The notes under the pieces were generated by a model that was not told the DNA's origin, did no database searches, and worked only from the letters and a program-made list of their open reading frames with translations. Below, in pieces: positions 22,326-33,995 of a stretch of 64,000 nt of DNA (its first letter is position 1; each line of letters begins with the position of its first letter). Origin of the DNA: Narthecium ossifragum (taxonomy: Eukaryota > Streptophyta > Magnoliopsida > Dioscoreales > Nartheciaceae); assembly GCA_963920575.1 (NCBI GenBank), contig OY986975.1, positions 1,382,650 to 1,446,649 on the forward strand, written 5' to 3'. Both the position numbers and the translations under genes were made by a program.

Positions 22326-22391
22326 CATTTCCAATACCTCCCGTTCCAACCATCTTTTCTTTTTGCCTGCAATCGACCTTTTCCAGCCCAT
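22326..22391 (-). pseudogene. Putative first exon of an unknown gene, copy B
   Basis: This is the 66-bp equivalent of the exon at 501-566, again open from ATG (22391) to a GTAAGAG donor, with changes such as C-to-G and S-to-W in the basic stretch. Directly downstream on the minus strand lies the MULE ending at 22161, so any following exon is cut off. Confidence 0.35.
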
Positions 22392-22838
22392 GCAAGAAAT
22401 TTAGAGAAGATGAAGGCTAGTGGGAAAAGAAAAGGAGAATTAGGAGGAGATCAAGCGAGCTAGGGAAATTAAAACAATCAAGTTTCTTTTATAATTAACA
22501 CGGTTTTCTCCATTTTAAAAAATTTCAGGTCTTGAATTATCCATGTCGAAATTAAAATGCTAATAATCTAAAGCAGATCCATTTCTATTTTGAGTAGGCG
22601 ATCCGTATCTATTTAAAGTGTACGATTGAATAGATCTCAGACTTAGCAAACTGGCGATCGAGGTCAAATATAACCGATGCACGTAGTTTTCAAATTTAAT
22701 TTCTACAAAACAAATCAAGCTCAAATTAAAGGAGAACTTAAGAACTCCAATGAAATGTATAGACAAATTAGCAACATGGTATAAAAATAAGCATCCATCA
22801 TCAAATAATCACCTAAAAAGATCACAAGTAGAACTATC

Positions 22839-22841
<3 letters not shown>

Positions 22842-22898
<57 letters not shown>
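22842..22898. repeat. Long AT microsatellite
   Basis: An almost pure AT dinucleotide run of nearly 60 bp. The equivalent site in units A and C has a run of under 20 bp. Confidence 0.95.
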
Positions 22899-22899
<1 letters not shown>

Positions 22900-23356
22900 C
22901 AATGGTGATCTGATCTATGCAGACAAAGACTCGATCAAAGAGACACAGAGGCTCCTTTACTTTGGTATCATTAATGAGAAAAGTTTAACAACCTACGAGA
23001 AGACAACAAGATCATCACCGGAGCGATCAAAACACCACGTTTGAGGTGGTGTTGGCGGCTCTTGGAGGAGGCGGTGGTGCTTGTGAAGGGGCAGGGGATG
23101 GAGATGGATGAGGGTCACTGTGGAGAGAGAGAGAGAGAGAGAGAGGTGGGGGTGAAGTAATGGACAGAGTAAAAAGACATGTGACTCTAGCACTCTGAAG
23201 ATGGTCAGAGAGATTTTTGATGTGCTGAAAAGTGAAAAGACCTTGCAGGCAGATTCACGGGTCTTTATTTTTTGAGCTGGAGGTTGGTTTGCTACCATCC
23301 AGCAAGTACTTTGCTTGAGACATCTTTGACTGGAATTTTGACCCCATTTGCATAAT

Positions 23357-23776
23357 ATTAATATTTGACTCATGATAGGCGCGGACGCCCAACCAGGAAT
23401 CGCAGACCCAACCCGCGGTATCTTCAGTCAGGAGTCCGGATCTTATTGGTATTGCTAATCTTAGTTGGATAATAAAGGCTGGATTAGTAGGGTTATTTAT
23501 CTTAGTTGGAGTCAGTCTGGTTATCTTAATATGTTGAGTCAGAGTCGCAGTTAATCACAAGTGTAGTGAACGGCTGTGATGGAGTAGGGTTGATGGTTGT
23601 CATAGGGTTGAAGCATAAAAGGGTTGAAGTCTTGTAAGTCATCATCTTCTTTGATAAAAAGAAACACAAAAGGGGTTTTTCAGCCATTAATTGGAGCAAG
23701 GGGTTCCTCATCGGCCATTAAGAGAGGAGAGATCAGGCGTCTCAGGAGCTTCCTGCGAACCTTGATCTTATCAACT
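23357..23776. mobile_element. Insertion of about 420 bp, class unknown
   Basis: Unit A reads CATAATGTATTGTG without a break at about 1617-1630. Here about 420 bp lie between CATAAT and CATTAATGTATTG. The insert starts near TGACTCATGATAGG and ends CTTATCAACTCA, which suggests a short LTR, but the target duplication is imperfect. No coding sequence was recognised. Confidence 0.55.
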
Positions 23777-24797
23777 CATTAATGTATTGTGCAGAAATCC
23801 AGAAATCCTGGTATCTTGCGCTTCTTTCTTGGTCTTGCCTTAGATTGGAATTTTGACTTGATTGGAATCATAGCCAGTCCTGCCTACCTAATGTCATCAC
23901 TTCCCTCCTTCCAGGGAAACATATCTGAATGGACCGATTGGGGTACGTGATAAGGTGGACCCGATTGGGGGTATATGATAAGGCCATGTATGCTGTACAT
24001 GTTTCTTAATCCCATATCTACTGATTGGAAATTTAAGGGGTGATATTCTATCGATGAATTAGATCAATTAATTGATAGACATTTACAGATTGAATGTATC
24101 AATCATTTAATTAGTCTATTGATGGATTAGACTCATCAATCGATAGACATCTACCGATTAAAAAGCATGTGTAGCGTAACCATGTAAGTAAATCATTACC
24201 CTATCTGAATTATTGGTATGGAATAAAGATAACTCCATGACTGCAGCCTAAGCACTGTTTAACATCTCTAATCTCATTGGTAGCTCCAAACCTGGTTTAA
24301 AAATAAATGTACTTGCATGAAGGTTGTGAATAGAGTGCATTCGTTGACAAAAAATCTCTAATTTGTCATGCGCGATTGTGCAATTTATGGTTAAAAAAAA
24401 AGAAATAACAATGTTATCATGTTGATATTATACTCGTTCAAAAATTACAAATAATCAAAATAATTGGAAATTCCCAGATAAAAATCACCACCGCAGAAAT
24501 CGTTGTCACCAGAAGCATAGATTGTTGTAACTCTATAATTGATGATAATAATAAAAAATTCAGATAATGACATTAACCATGCTGATTGTTTAGACTCAAA
24601 TAAAAATGTACAAAGAATCCCAGAAAAATGGACAATTCCTGTTTAAAAAAAACACCACTGTTACTAAATAAAATGAAATAATGACATTTGTCCGGGTAAT
24701 GTTTGTACTCATATAAATTCCTATATAAAGATCATGACTGCTCTTTTGTTGGATTCTTCATCAAACATATGCAATCATCATCAGTTGAGGCCGCGCC

Positions 24798-25583
24798 CTA
24801 ACGCTGCTGCTCTCGCTTTACGGTAACACTCCGGGTAGAATTCAGCTTCTCTAACAGCTCCAGTATCTTAGCAGATGAATCCTAATCAAAACACATAACA
24901 TGAGAATGTGTTTAGGAAAACAGATAACTCCATGGGACCAACACATCATTAAAAAGAAATAGAATGGATTTCTCGTCTCACCATCAGCTTCTTCTTCAGA
25001 TTTGCCTCCTCCGCATCGCGCCGACATCTTTCTTCGGAAAACAAGGAAATCAGAGCTTCTTGCTCTCCGTCTAATGCTTCGTACTTCTTTTCTGCTTCTT
25101 GGAGCTAGTGATTACACGAGAAATAGTAACATTAATGTCCTATATAGGATGCTATTAAATATTCATAGAGCGTTTTCAGATTCACTATTGAGAAATACTG
25201 TCTACTGGCATGTAATATCAGCATGCAATAGTCGAAATAAGTCAAACTTTCACGAGATTAAGGACATTGATGTAAGTTACCAGGCATGTAAGCAGCCTGC
25301 TAGCAAGAAAAGTTACTTATGTGAGACGTATCAATCTCAGGTCTTAAGGAATTTAACAAGAGGGTAACTGCATGGTGTTCGTCGTTGGAGTGCGAATAAG
25401 AAGAATATATCATCAAATCAGAAGAACTACAGAGAACCTAAACATAACCAATTTGTCTAGCTAGAATAATAGGATGTTGTTGGTAGCTCCTCTTATTAAA
25501 ACAGCAAAGCAAAGCGTTGATGAATAAAATAGATAATAAGCTCTGCTATAGTGCTTACTTGCAAAGCCAATGATTTATTTTTA
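24798..25583 (-). pseudogene. MORC 3' exon fragment, copy B, distal part
   Basis: Exon 20 (24798-24881, intact stop) and exon 19 (24982-25104) match the intact gene in length, splice sites and frame. The 3' part of exon 18 runs from 25559 to 25583, where a MULE of 4.4 kb interrupts it. The other half of exon 18 resumes at 30021. Confidence 0.9.
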
Positions 25584-26019
25584 GGGGGAATGGGTCAAAC
25601 CCCCATAAGTTATGGGGGCCAAAAACGCATCTAAACAGTTTTTCGGATAAAAACCCCGTCCACCTGGAAAACGACCCCTCCGTTAACCTATTCCTGCGAA
25701 AAAAAGCCAGCGCCGGTTTAAAACCTAGTCTTAACCTAGCTCTCGATATCGATTTCCTTCCCCTCCCCTACCCCACTACGGCTACTCCCGCCATCCAAAA
25801 CCCAGCCCAATCTCCGCCGGTTTGTAGCTCCTCTTCCCCTACCCCACTACGGCTACTCCCGCCATCCAAAACCCAACCATAGCACCACCGGTTCGTAGCT
25901 CCTCTTTTCTAGCATCAAAATGGAGAAAACTTCAGAAACTGTTAAAGAGAAGCTACATTCGTATCCACCTTCTTCCTTGTATAGGTCGAGTTTACTGTCA
26001 TTCAATGTATTTCTATTGG

Positions 26020-26365
26020 GTTTTTTCTCAATGTATTTCTCTCAACTGAATGGGTTTTCTCTCAATGTAATAGATAGAGTTTTCTCTCAAGTGAACGTGT
26101 TTTGTCTCAATATCATGGGTTTCCTCTCAATGTAATAGATAGAGTTTTCTCTCAAGTGAATGGGTTTTCTCTCAATGTCATGGGTTTCCTCTCAATGTAA
26201 TAGATAGAGTTTTCTATCAAGTGAATGGATTTTCTCTCAATGTCATGGGTTTCCTCTCAATGTAATAGATAGAGTTTTCTCTCAAGTGAATGGGTTTTCT
26301 CTCAATGTCATGGGTTTTCTCTCAATGTAATAGATAGAGTTTTCTCTCAAGTGAATGGATACCCA
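26020..26365. repeat. Higher-order TTTTCTCTCA repeat
   Basis: A composite unit of about 64 bp, made of three TTTTCTCTCAA-type subunits one of which carries TAATAGATAGAG, repeats here about five times. The same composite recurs at 28800-29010, outside the transposase region. Confidence 0.85.
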
Positions 26366-26639
26366 GTTAACTGGGGTGTAACTTTTTGGCTTGAGAAGTA
26401 TATTTTAACAGCAATAGTTGTGATTTTAATGTACATACATTTATTAGTTGTGATTACAGTTAGTACAGTGTACAAACATTCAGAAGTACATTTTTCAAAT
26501 GATATTGTATGGAAGAGAATGTTTTGATGGGAATACTTGTGATTGCAAAGAGGCTAATGCTTCAGATTTCTCTATTTAAGCTTCATTGAATCCACAGCTT
26601 CATTGAAACACAGAGAGTATATGATCAATACAAATTTTC

Positions 26640-27345
26640 TCTCATTGTACTGGGTAATCTCTCATTGGATTGGGTTTTCTCTCAATGGACTGAGTTTTCT
26701 CTCATTGTACTGGATTTTCTCTCATTGAACTGGGTTTTCTCTCATTGGAGTGAGTTTTCTCTCAATGAAATGGGTTTTCTCTCAATGAACTGGGTTTTCT
26801 CTCATTGGACTGAGTTTCCTCTCAATGAAATGGGTTTTCTCTCAATGAACTGGGTTTTCTCTCAATGAAACGGGTTTTCTCTCAATCGAGTGAGTTTTCT
26901 CTCATTCGATTGAGTTTTCTCTCGATAGATAAAGTTTTCTCTCAATTGAATGGGTTTTCTCTCAATGGACTGGGTTTTCTCTCAATAGATAGAGTTTTCT
27001 CTCATTGAAATGAGTTTTCTCTCAATGACATGGGTTTTCTCTCAATGAAATGGGTTTTCTCTCAATCAACTGAGTTTTCTCTCATTGGACTGGGTTTTCT
27101 CTCATTAGAATGAGTTTTCCCTCATTAGAATGGGTTTCCTCTCATTGGACTGGGTTTTCTCTCATTGGACTGAGTTTTCTCTCATTTGATTGAGTTTTCT
27201 CTCATTTTCTCTCATTGGATTGAGTTTTCTCTCAATGGACTGAGTTTTCTCTCATTGGATTGGGTTTTCTCTCATTGGACTGAGTTTTCTCTCATTTGAT
27301 TGAGCTTTCTATCACTGAATTTAGTTTTCTCTCATTGGAAAGCAT
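26640..27345. repeat. 20-bp TTTTCTCTCA tandem array
   Basis: The 20-bp unit (TTTTCTCTCATTGGACTGGG and variants) stays in register for about 700 bp. It lies between the 3' end of the transposase (27525) and the composite repeats. Reversed copies (GAGAGAAAACTCATA) occur at 28670-28760 and near 29140-29190. The periodic open frame here is repeat-derived. Confidence 0.92.
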
Positions 27346-27524
27346 TAAAAATTGAATGCTTCATATTTCTCTTTCTACATTAAACATCTAACACTCAAAA
27401 GTTTACAAATTGTGCACAAATAACAATAGAGGCAACAATTGCATTCAAATTTGCAGCAATATCAAAACAATGTTCATGATAAAATCAGCCAACTATTTCC
27501 AATTTAAAAATAAATCTAAGAATT

Positions 27525-28652
27525 TTAAATCAATGGTTCACTACAAGTTTTTCTATTATGATGCCCCTCACGACCACACCGCCCACATCTAATGCTTTTC
27601 ACTGGCTCACCCTTAGATCTGATCCTCTTCTTCTTCGGCCTGCCTGGAGGCCTCCTAGATAAGGGAGGGAGGATGGCTTCTTCTTTTGAGACATTGTCTG
27701 GCTTGTAAATTGTTGGAATTGGAAAAATTGGAAATGAATAACATTGTGCGTATGTCGATGTGTGAAGATAACCATCCACAAATAAATTCAGATCTCCTTC
27801 AATATGTAGGAAACATGCTATGGCATGCAAACATGGAAGACCATTTAACTGCCATTGTCGACATGAACATGCCCAATTTGCCAAATTAACTGAAGCTGAA
27901 GGAATCGAATTAACCTCAAATATTGTAGGAGTAGACTTATTGACAAACCAAGTCCTTGCTTCATCAAAAGCTTGAGAAATCCTCTATTCATATTCAGGAC
28001 ATATGACTGAATTCCATTTTTTGCAGCATCTCTCCTATCTGCATATACAAACATATTTTCAATAACAACAAGTATACTAAGTATTAACATAAATACAAGA
28101 AGATTTCACAAGTATATACACCAGATATTTGTTGCATCAACTTGAGCCTTATCAAATCCACCATATTGGTGATAGAGAGCTGCCTTTCATGTTTAATCCA
28201 GGAATTGAAAGATTCCGCAGCACTCGAGGACATCTCTCCATATCTATATCAAGTAAAATAAGCATTTGCCCAATTTTCCTTTGATAAGCTCTGCAAAAAC
28301 TTCTCCGCAACACGCCCACCCTCCGCCAAAAACTCAGAAATCTTGGTCTGATACTGTTCAGCAGTAGGAGCATATGCACATTCAGCCAACTTGTGCTCCA
28401 TTTTATCCTTAAAATGACTATTGGAACGCTTTTTGTTGAAAGCATCCCTCATATTTAGCTTCTAATGATATAGGCAATAAGCATGATGACATGTTGGAAA
28501 CAAATAGGCATAGTCTTTAAAAGCCCAACATTCATATCTGAAATGAATGTTATGACACGCTCAGGTGATAAAATCGCTTTGAGACACTCAAAAAACCAAA
28601 ACCAATTTTCTTCATTCTCAACATCAACAACAACATATGCAAGTGGATACAA
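27525..28652 (-). pseudogene. MULE transposase remnant
   Basis: Reading on the minus strand: [20 protein letters not shown] and [13 protein letters not shown] (second catalytic Asp region); then, after a frameshift and a [23 protein letters not shown]; then a SWIM finger CSCRQWQLNGLPCLHAIACF; a PPGRPKKKR basic stretch; and a CCHC knuckle CGRCGREGHHNRKTC before the stop. The N-terminal half with the first catalytic Asp (DGTHL-type block) is absent upstream, where only short repeats lie. The element could not move on its own. Confidence 0.87.
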
Positions 28653-28799
28653 ACCTGCAACATTTAAGGTGGAAAGAGAGAAAAATCATAAAAGAGAGAA
28701 AACTCATACAAGAGAGAAAACTCATAACAAAGAAAAGAGAAAACTTAAGCTAACTATTTCAACCCCCCTGAATCCAGAGAAATCTAGCCTGGAGCATTC

Positions 28800-29010
28800 A
28801 TAATAGATAGAGTTTTCTCTCAAGTGAATGGGTTTTCTCTCAATGTCATGCGTTTCCTCTCAATGTAATAGATAGAGTTTTCTCTCAACTGAATGGGTTT
28901 TCTCTCAATGTAATAGATAGAGTTTTCTCTCAACTGAATGGGTTTTCTCTCAATGTCATGGGTTTCCTCTCAATGTAATAGATAGAGTTTTCTCTCAAGT
29001 GAATGGTTTT
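28800..29010. repeat. Second composite TTTTCTCTCA block
   Basis: This repeats the composite unit of 26020-26365 about three times, in the same orientation, upstream of the transposase remnant. Confidence 0.85.
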
Positions 29011-29413
29011 GCTACTTATATCCTATATGGAGAGCTAGATACAACAACTCCATATCCATAAGATGTCTATAGGTAGCATCTGGGCTATGCTACATTTTTT
29101 CCACACCTTTAATTTTTAGTTCTAGAAAGTTAAAACATTAAGAGAAAACTCATACAAGATAGAAAACTCATAACAAAGGAAAGAGAAAATGAAGATGCCA
29201 CCAAGACCATACACTCTAAGTCATAATCTGAACTAAGAAAACACTTTGGATGATCAGGAATATAATAGTACAATCGAATATTGTCAACAGATAAATTTCT
29301 CTAAATCCCACAGAGATGCCTCACTAATCCACCAAAACAACTTCCAACTCTTAATCTCCAAATGGAAGTCTCTTCACCATACTTGCACAAAAGGATTAAA
29401 TTGTCACCCATAG

Positions 29414-29680
29414 TTAGAAGTTTACCCAAGTACTCTGTCGCAGCTTGAAATAACCGAGATTGGTTTTGGCCAAATAGTATCTCCTACGCAACTTAGCCTC
29501 GTCGGAGGGGGAGAACCTGGGCGTATTCTTCCACCAGCCAAAACGTCTTCTGTTTCCCAAAAATCCTAAGCGGCCGGATATTGTCTTCGTAGACGTTGTC
29601 ACCCAACCAGAAGAACACCTGGGGATCGAAGCATATTATGCCATCCCATATCGGCTGCAAACCGTAGAAAAAGCACAACC
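29414..29680 (-). pseudogene. Captured PhoD-like phosphatase fragment
   Basis: Minus-strand frames read WDGIICFDPQVFFWLGDNVY, then RPLRIFGKQKT, then in a shifted frame WWKNTPRFSPSDEAKLRRRY and LAKTNLGYFKLRQ. This order (FDPQ, WLGDN.Y, K..PRF, RRRY.LAK..PGY..LR) is that of plant alkaline-phosphatase-D-like proteins near the metal site; GDN.Y is the metal-binding block. One frameshift separates the halves. The GC-rich 29680-29900 stretch may be the captured upstream part. Only a fragment is present, with no complete active site. Confidence 0.72.
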
Positions 29681-30020
29681 TGAGGAGAGCTGGGAGGGAC
29701 GGAGATAGTGAAGAAGGTCGAGAGGTGGGAGGGACCGACCTGACGAGAGCTCTGGTTCGATCAGCGATTCAGGAGACAACAGGCGGAGGAGATCCCGCAG
29801 AGGATGGCAAAGGCAGCGACAAAAACGAGTTGGAGAAAGAGGAGGCGACGACAAGGAGTTTGAGAAAGAGACGGCGACCACAGCGAACCTAATACGCGAT
29901 TTTATCGCGAACCGCGGAACAACATAACTAAACCGTTTTTAGGGTTTTCGGCATAAAACACATAAAGGGGTTTTTTAAGCAGTAAACTTTGGTTAATACG
30001 GGGGTTTAGCCAATTATCCG

Positions 30021-30255
30021 TTATTTTTATCCCTCTCATACTGCAACTCTTGAGACATCGAATCTTCCATCTTCTTGATTCTATGATCATTGAAATTTAT
30101 CCACAATCAGATAAAATTTACAGAAGAGCAGCAAAAATTAATGTTTGATCTAGGCACATGTCCTTTAGTTTACAATTTTCAGCAGCCAACAGCTTGATAC
30201 TTGAATCAGAATCCTCGAGGTTGGATTCATGAACACTGCAATCATCACTGGTTGC
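30021..30255 (-). pseudogene. MORC fragment, copy B, proximal part (exons 18 and 17)
   Basis: The 5' half of exon 18 (30021-30080) follows the MULE insertion. Exon 17 spans about 30158-30255 and reads as in the intact gene (NLEDSDSSIKLLAAEN), but the last exon base before the donor and the acceptor-side bases differ. Homology continues through part of intron 16 to about 30675 and then stops. Confidence 0.85.
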
Positions 30256-30675
30256 TTGCCAGTTCAAAAAAAGCCATGAGAAGAACTTCTTTAACATGTC
30301 AAAAAATGCAACAAATGTATCAAACAGGAAGGACCAATAGGTAGAATCATAAAATTCTTGCTACATGTGGAAAAGGCTCAGGCAGATCTAGGATTGCTAA
30401 CATGTGGACCCACTCAGCCGAAAGGATCATTGAAGCATTGCTGGGAGCGAAAAACGACTCATACAAACTAAGAAAACACCATATTGTATCAAATACTTGT
30501 AGATTTGAGAAAAGTTGCAGAACAGAAATCTCCTAGAACTCAGATTCCTCTATAGCTAGTAAAGCTATAGCTAGTTACATCTCTCACGCTAAACCAAAAG
30601 CTACTAGAAATTTGGATTTGGTATTTTATGTTAGGAGGAATATGATGCAGTCTTCGTATAAAGTAACATGAAATC

Positions 30676-31505
30676 CTATTGAACAACTTAGGATTCTTAT
30701 AAAGTAACATAAAATATTCCGTGTATTTTATCCTTCAGTGCAGCCATTGGAAAGACCTTTGTATCTGAGAAAATCCTATTGAACAACTTAGGATTCTTCT
30801 GGTGGGTACTTGACTTATTTACATTCAACTTCTGGGATCCATGCTCCAGACCAAAGATGTGTTTAACATCTGAACTTCTAAGCTGGTAGTACTTGGTCCC
30901 TATCTTCAATGATTTTCTTCTCTCATTGTAATGCTTGATCAATGCCACTATGTCATCCTCATGCTTTGTTGCATTACTATTTGTCAGCTTGCCTTCATAG
31001 ACTGCATTGACCAGCATGTAAAATGGTGTTTTATGCAGCAATTGCCAATGTTCATCTCTGAATTCTGGCTTCAATGTTTGCATTAGCTTGACTAGAGCGC
31101 AGATTGTTGATCTATATTGCATAAAGCTAATCTTACTTTTCACTGCTTTTTTTATTATATTTCTACAACAAACAAAAGAATGGAAATCTTGTAAGAAATG
31201 GAAGTGGAAAAATAAGTTTAATACCAATTAGAAAACTAACTACTGCTGTATCGTACCATTAAGAATGAAAAGTAACCACTAAATGTGAGTAACAGATAAA
31301 TGCAAAGTGACTAACATATTTTTCTATAAAGTGACTCCCATATGAATGGAAAGTAACAACCAAATTATGAGTAGCGCACTTAAGACAATTGGAATGTAAC
31401 TTCCATAATGTTGAAAAGTAACTACCAGAAATTTTGAAAGTTACTACCAACTTAATAGAAATTAACTACCAACTAAGTTGAAGTTAAATACTAACTAGAT
31501 GGAAA
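30676..31505 (-). mobile_element. Fragment of a KI-type MULE between units B and C
   Basis: AAGTAACTACC-type repeats (about 31210-31500) follow an open minus-strand exon (30697-31227). Both ends abut duplication units without terminal repeats, so this is a trapped fragment and not a whole element. The left border carries a templated 28-bp duplication (30671-30698 equals 30771-30798). Confidence 0.7.
30697..31227 (-). pseudogene. N-terminal domain of a MULE Ulp1-like protein (fragment)
   Basis: The exon encodes EFRDEHWQLLHKTPFYMLV, then VALIKHYNERRKSLKIG and SSDVKHIFGLEHG. This resembles the domain that precedes the protease in Ulp1-bearing MULE proteins of plants (DUF1985-like; recognised from pattern only). 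The intact-looking acceptor side and the motif-bearing intron upstream agree with that. No protease part follows here, and this domain was not found in the 17513-21077 copy. Confidence 0.5.
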
Positions 31506-31929
31506 CTAAAGGGTTTCCACTTTTCTCGACTAAGAATGGGCAGCTTTTGTCGAAGTATGGGCGGGCGACAGGTGGCGACCGGCGTATATCCTCGATGGAG
31601 TACTCAAGGGTTTGGGTTTAGGCGGGCTGAAGGAGGTTCGGAATTGATCGATAGCTTCTGAATGAAGCTTTCATGTTAACACGTGAATGATCAAAACCCA
31701 TTAACCCGAATGCTAACTCGGCCAACATAGCATGTGCATTGCACATGCCAGCCGGTCGTGTACACAAAAACTTATCTTACTTTGCATCTTCCTAGCTATT
31801 ATCATCAACTCATCAAAATATAATTTTAACACGTACATATGTAATTCGTTAAGAGACATAAATTCACGTTTAAAACTTGTATAACTTGATCATACTCACA
31901 CGAAAAAAACAAGGACAGACGACTCTTAC

Positions 31930-31995
31930 CATTTCCAATACCTCCCGTTCCAACCATCTTTTCTTTTCGCATGCAATCGACCTTTTCCAGCCCAT
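31930..31995 (-). pseudogene. Putative first exon of an unknown gene, copy C
   Basis: The same 66-bp open exon as at 501-566, from ATG at 31995 to the GTAAGAG donor, reading MGWKRS...LEREVLEM with small changes. It is the next minus-strand exon-like feature after the MORC stop codon, 2 kb away. The downstream exons are absent. Confidence 0.38.
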
Positions 31996-33037
31996 GCAAG
32001 AAGTCTAGAGAAGATGAAGGCTAGTGGGAAACGAAAAGGAGAATTAGGAGGAGATCAAGCGAGCGAGGGAAATTAAAACAATCAAGTTTCTTTTATAATT
32101 AACATGGTTTTGTCCATTTTAATAAATTTCAGGTCTTGAATTATCCAGGTCGAAATTAAAATGCTAATAATCTAAAACAGATCTATTTCTATTTTGAGTA
32201 GGCGATCCATATCTATTTAAAGTGTATGATTGAATGGATCTCAGACTTAGCAAACTAGCGATCGAGGTCAAATATAACTGATGCACGTATTTTTCAAATT
32301 TAATTTCTACAAAACAAATCAAGCTCAAATTAAAGGAGAACTTAAGAACTCCAATGAAATGTATAGACAAATTAGCAACAGGGTATAAAAATAAGCATCC
32401 ATCATCAAATAATCACCTAAAAAGATCACAAGTAGAACTATCATAATATATATATATAGCAATGGTGATCAGATCTATGCAGACAAAGACTCGATCAAAG
32501 AGACCCAGATTAAAGAATAGAAACCATCATGAGATGATAGCTCCTTTACTTTGGAATCATTAATGAGAAAAGTTTATCAACCTAAGAGAAGATAACAAGA
32601 TCATATATCTATACACACACACAGAGAGCAATGGTGATCTGATCTATCCAGACAAAGACTCGATCAAAGAGACACAGAGGCTCCTTTACTTTGGTATCAT
32701 TAATGAGAAAAGTTTAACAACCTAAGAGAAGACAACAAGATCATCACCTGAGCGATCAAAACACCACGTTTGAGGTGGTGTTCGCGGCTCTTGGAGGAGG
32801 TGGTGGTGCTTGTGGAGGGGCAGGAGATGGAGATGGAGATGGAGATGGATGAGGGTCACTGTGGGGAGAGAGAGAGAGAGAGGTGGGGATGAAGTAATGG
32901 ACAGAGTAGAAAGACATGTGACTAGCACTGAAGATGGTCAGAGAGATTTTTGATGTGCTGAAAAGCGAAAAGACCTTGCTGACAGATCCACGGGTTTTTA
33001 TTTTTTGAGCTGGAGGTTGGTTTGCTACCACTATCTC

Positions 33038-33495
33038 TTTTTTTTTTTTTTTTTTTGAATAGATGAGCCAGACTGGCTAGGGATGAAAGAGAAGATTACA
33101 TGACCATAAGAGGGGGCCGAACGGGCCAACCCGGGCAGAGCCAGCGAGGCTATCCGCCTCCGCGTTGAACTCGCGAGGGATAAGAACAAACAAGACACGA
33201 GAGAAGGAAGAGGTAAGAGTCCAAATCGGACGAAGGATCCTAAGAAGGTCCCGAGGCCAAGCACTCCTGCCGGAAATAAAGTTGACGGCTAACTTAGAAT
33301 CAGATTCAACCACCAGATCCAAGATCCCTTTCCGCTTAGCTTCCGAAAGACCCCCCAAAATAGCTAAAAGCTTCTAAGGACAGGAGCAGAGTTTGCAGGG
33401 CGAGAGGTAGAGGGAGGTTGGGGACGGGAAGAACGGAACTCTCTAACTTGTCGATAGATGACGCTCGAGAGCTGAGAAGGATGGACCATGGCATT
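33038..33495 (-). mobile_element. 5'-truncated LINE (L1 type) with RNase H remnant
   Basis: A T run at 33038-33056 is the poly(A) tail of a minus-strand element. Before it the minus strand reads LAILGGLSEAKRKGILDLVV, ESDSKLAVNFI and FVLIPREFNAEADSLA, the RNase H blocks at the 3' end of plant L1 LINEs. No clean target duplication was found. About 1 kb present in units A and B is missing at the insertion site. Confidence 0.82.
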
Positions 33496-33995
33496 TCTCT
33501 CCTTCATAAATGTACTTGCATAAAGGTTGTGAATAGAGTGCATTCTTTGACAAAAAAATCTTTAATTTGTCATGCGTGATTGTGCAATTTATGGTTAAAA
33601 CAAAGAAATAACAATGTTATCCTGTTGATATTATACTTGTTTAAAATTTGCAAATAATCAAAATAATTGGAAATTCCCAGATAAAATTTGCAAATATCGT
33701 TGTCACCAGAAGCGTAGATTGTTGTAACGGTATAATTGGTGATAATAATTAAAAAATTCAGATAATGACATTAACCATGCTTATTGTTTCGACTCGAATA
33801 AAAATGTACAAAGCATCCCAGAAAAATGGACAATTCCTGTATAAAAAAACACCACTGTTGCTAAATAAAATGAAATAATGACATTTGTCCTGCTAATGTT
33901 TGTACTCATAATAAATTCCTATATAAAGATCATGACTGCTCCCATGTTGGATTCTTCATCAAACATATGCAATCATCATCAGCTGAGGCCGCACC

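Larger units (their letters stand above)
25584..30020. mobile_element. Second MULE, 4.4 kb, inserted in a MORC exon copy
   Basis: A perfect 9-bp duplication TTATTTTTA (25575-25583 and 30021-30029) brackets the element, and the empty site is seen in unit C as TTATTCTTA at about 34775. The ends are imperfect inverted repeats sharing the spaced pattern GG.AAT.GG...AAACCCCC. It holds a truncated transposase on the minus strand, arrays of TTTTCTCTCA repeats and a captured phosphatase fragment. The transposase is a relative, not a copy, of the one at 11306-16742. Confidence 0.92.
10055..30675. repeat. Tandem duplication unit B
   Basis: Unit B begins with the sequence equivalent to position 148 of unit A and ends at about 30675, equivalent to 35428 in unit C. 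It therefore extends further into MORC (through exon 17 and part of intron 16) than unit A does. Two large transposons (10246-22161 and 25584-30020) and an insertion at 23357-23776 account for its length. Confidence 0.82.

Noticed and set aside
25920..26868. Repetitive frames with FSLN/FSQ units in the second MULE
   Set aside because: Products of the TTTTCTCTCA tandem units, not coding sequence.
26640..27345. Regular 20-bp array resembling a CRISPR at first sight
   Set aside because: A contiguous tandem repeat without unique spacers, in plant DNA inside a MULE.
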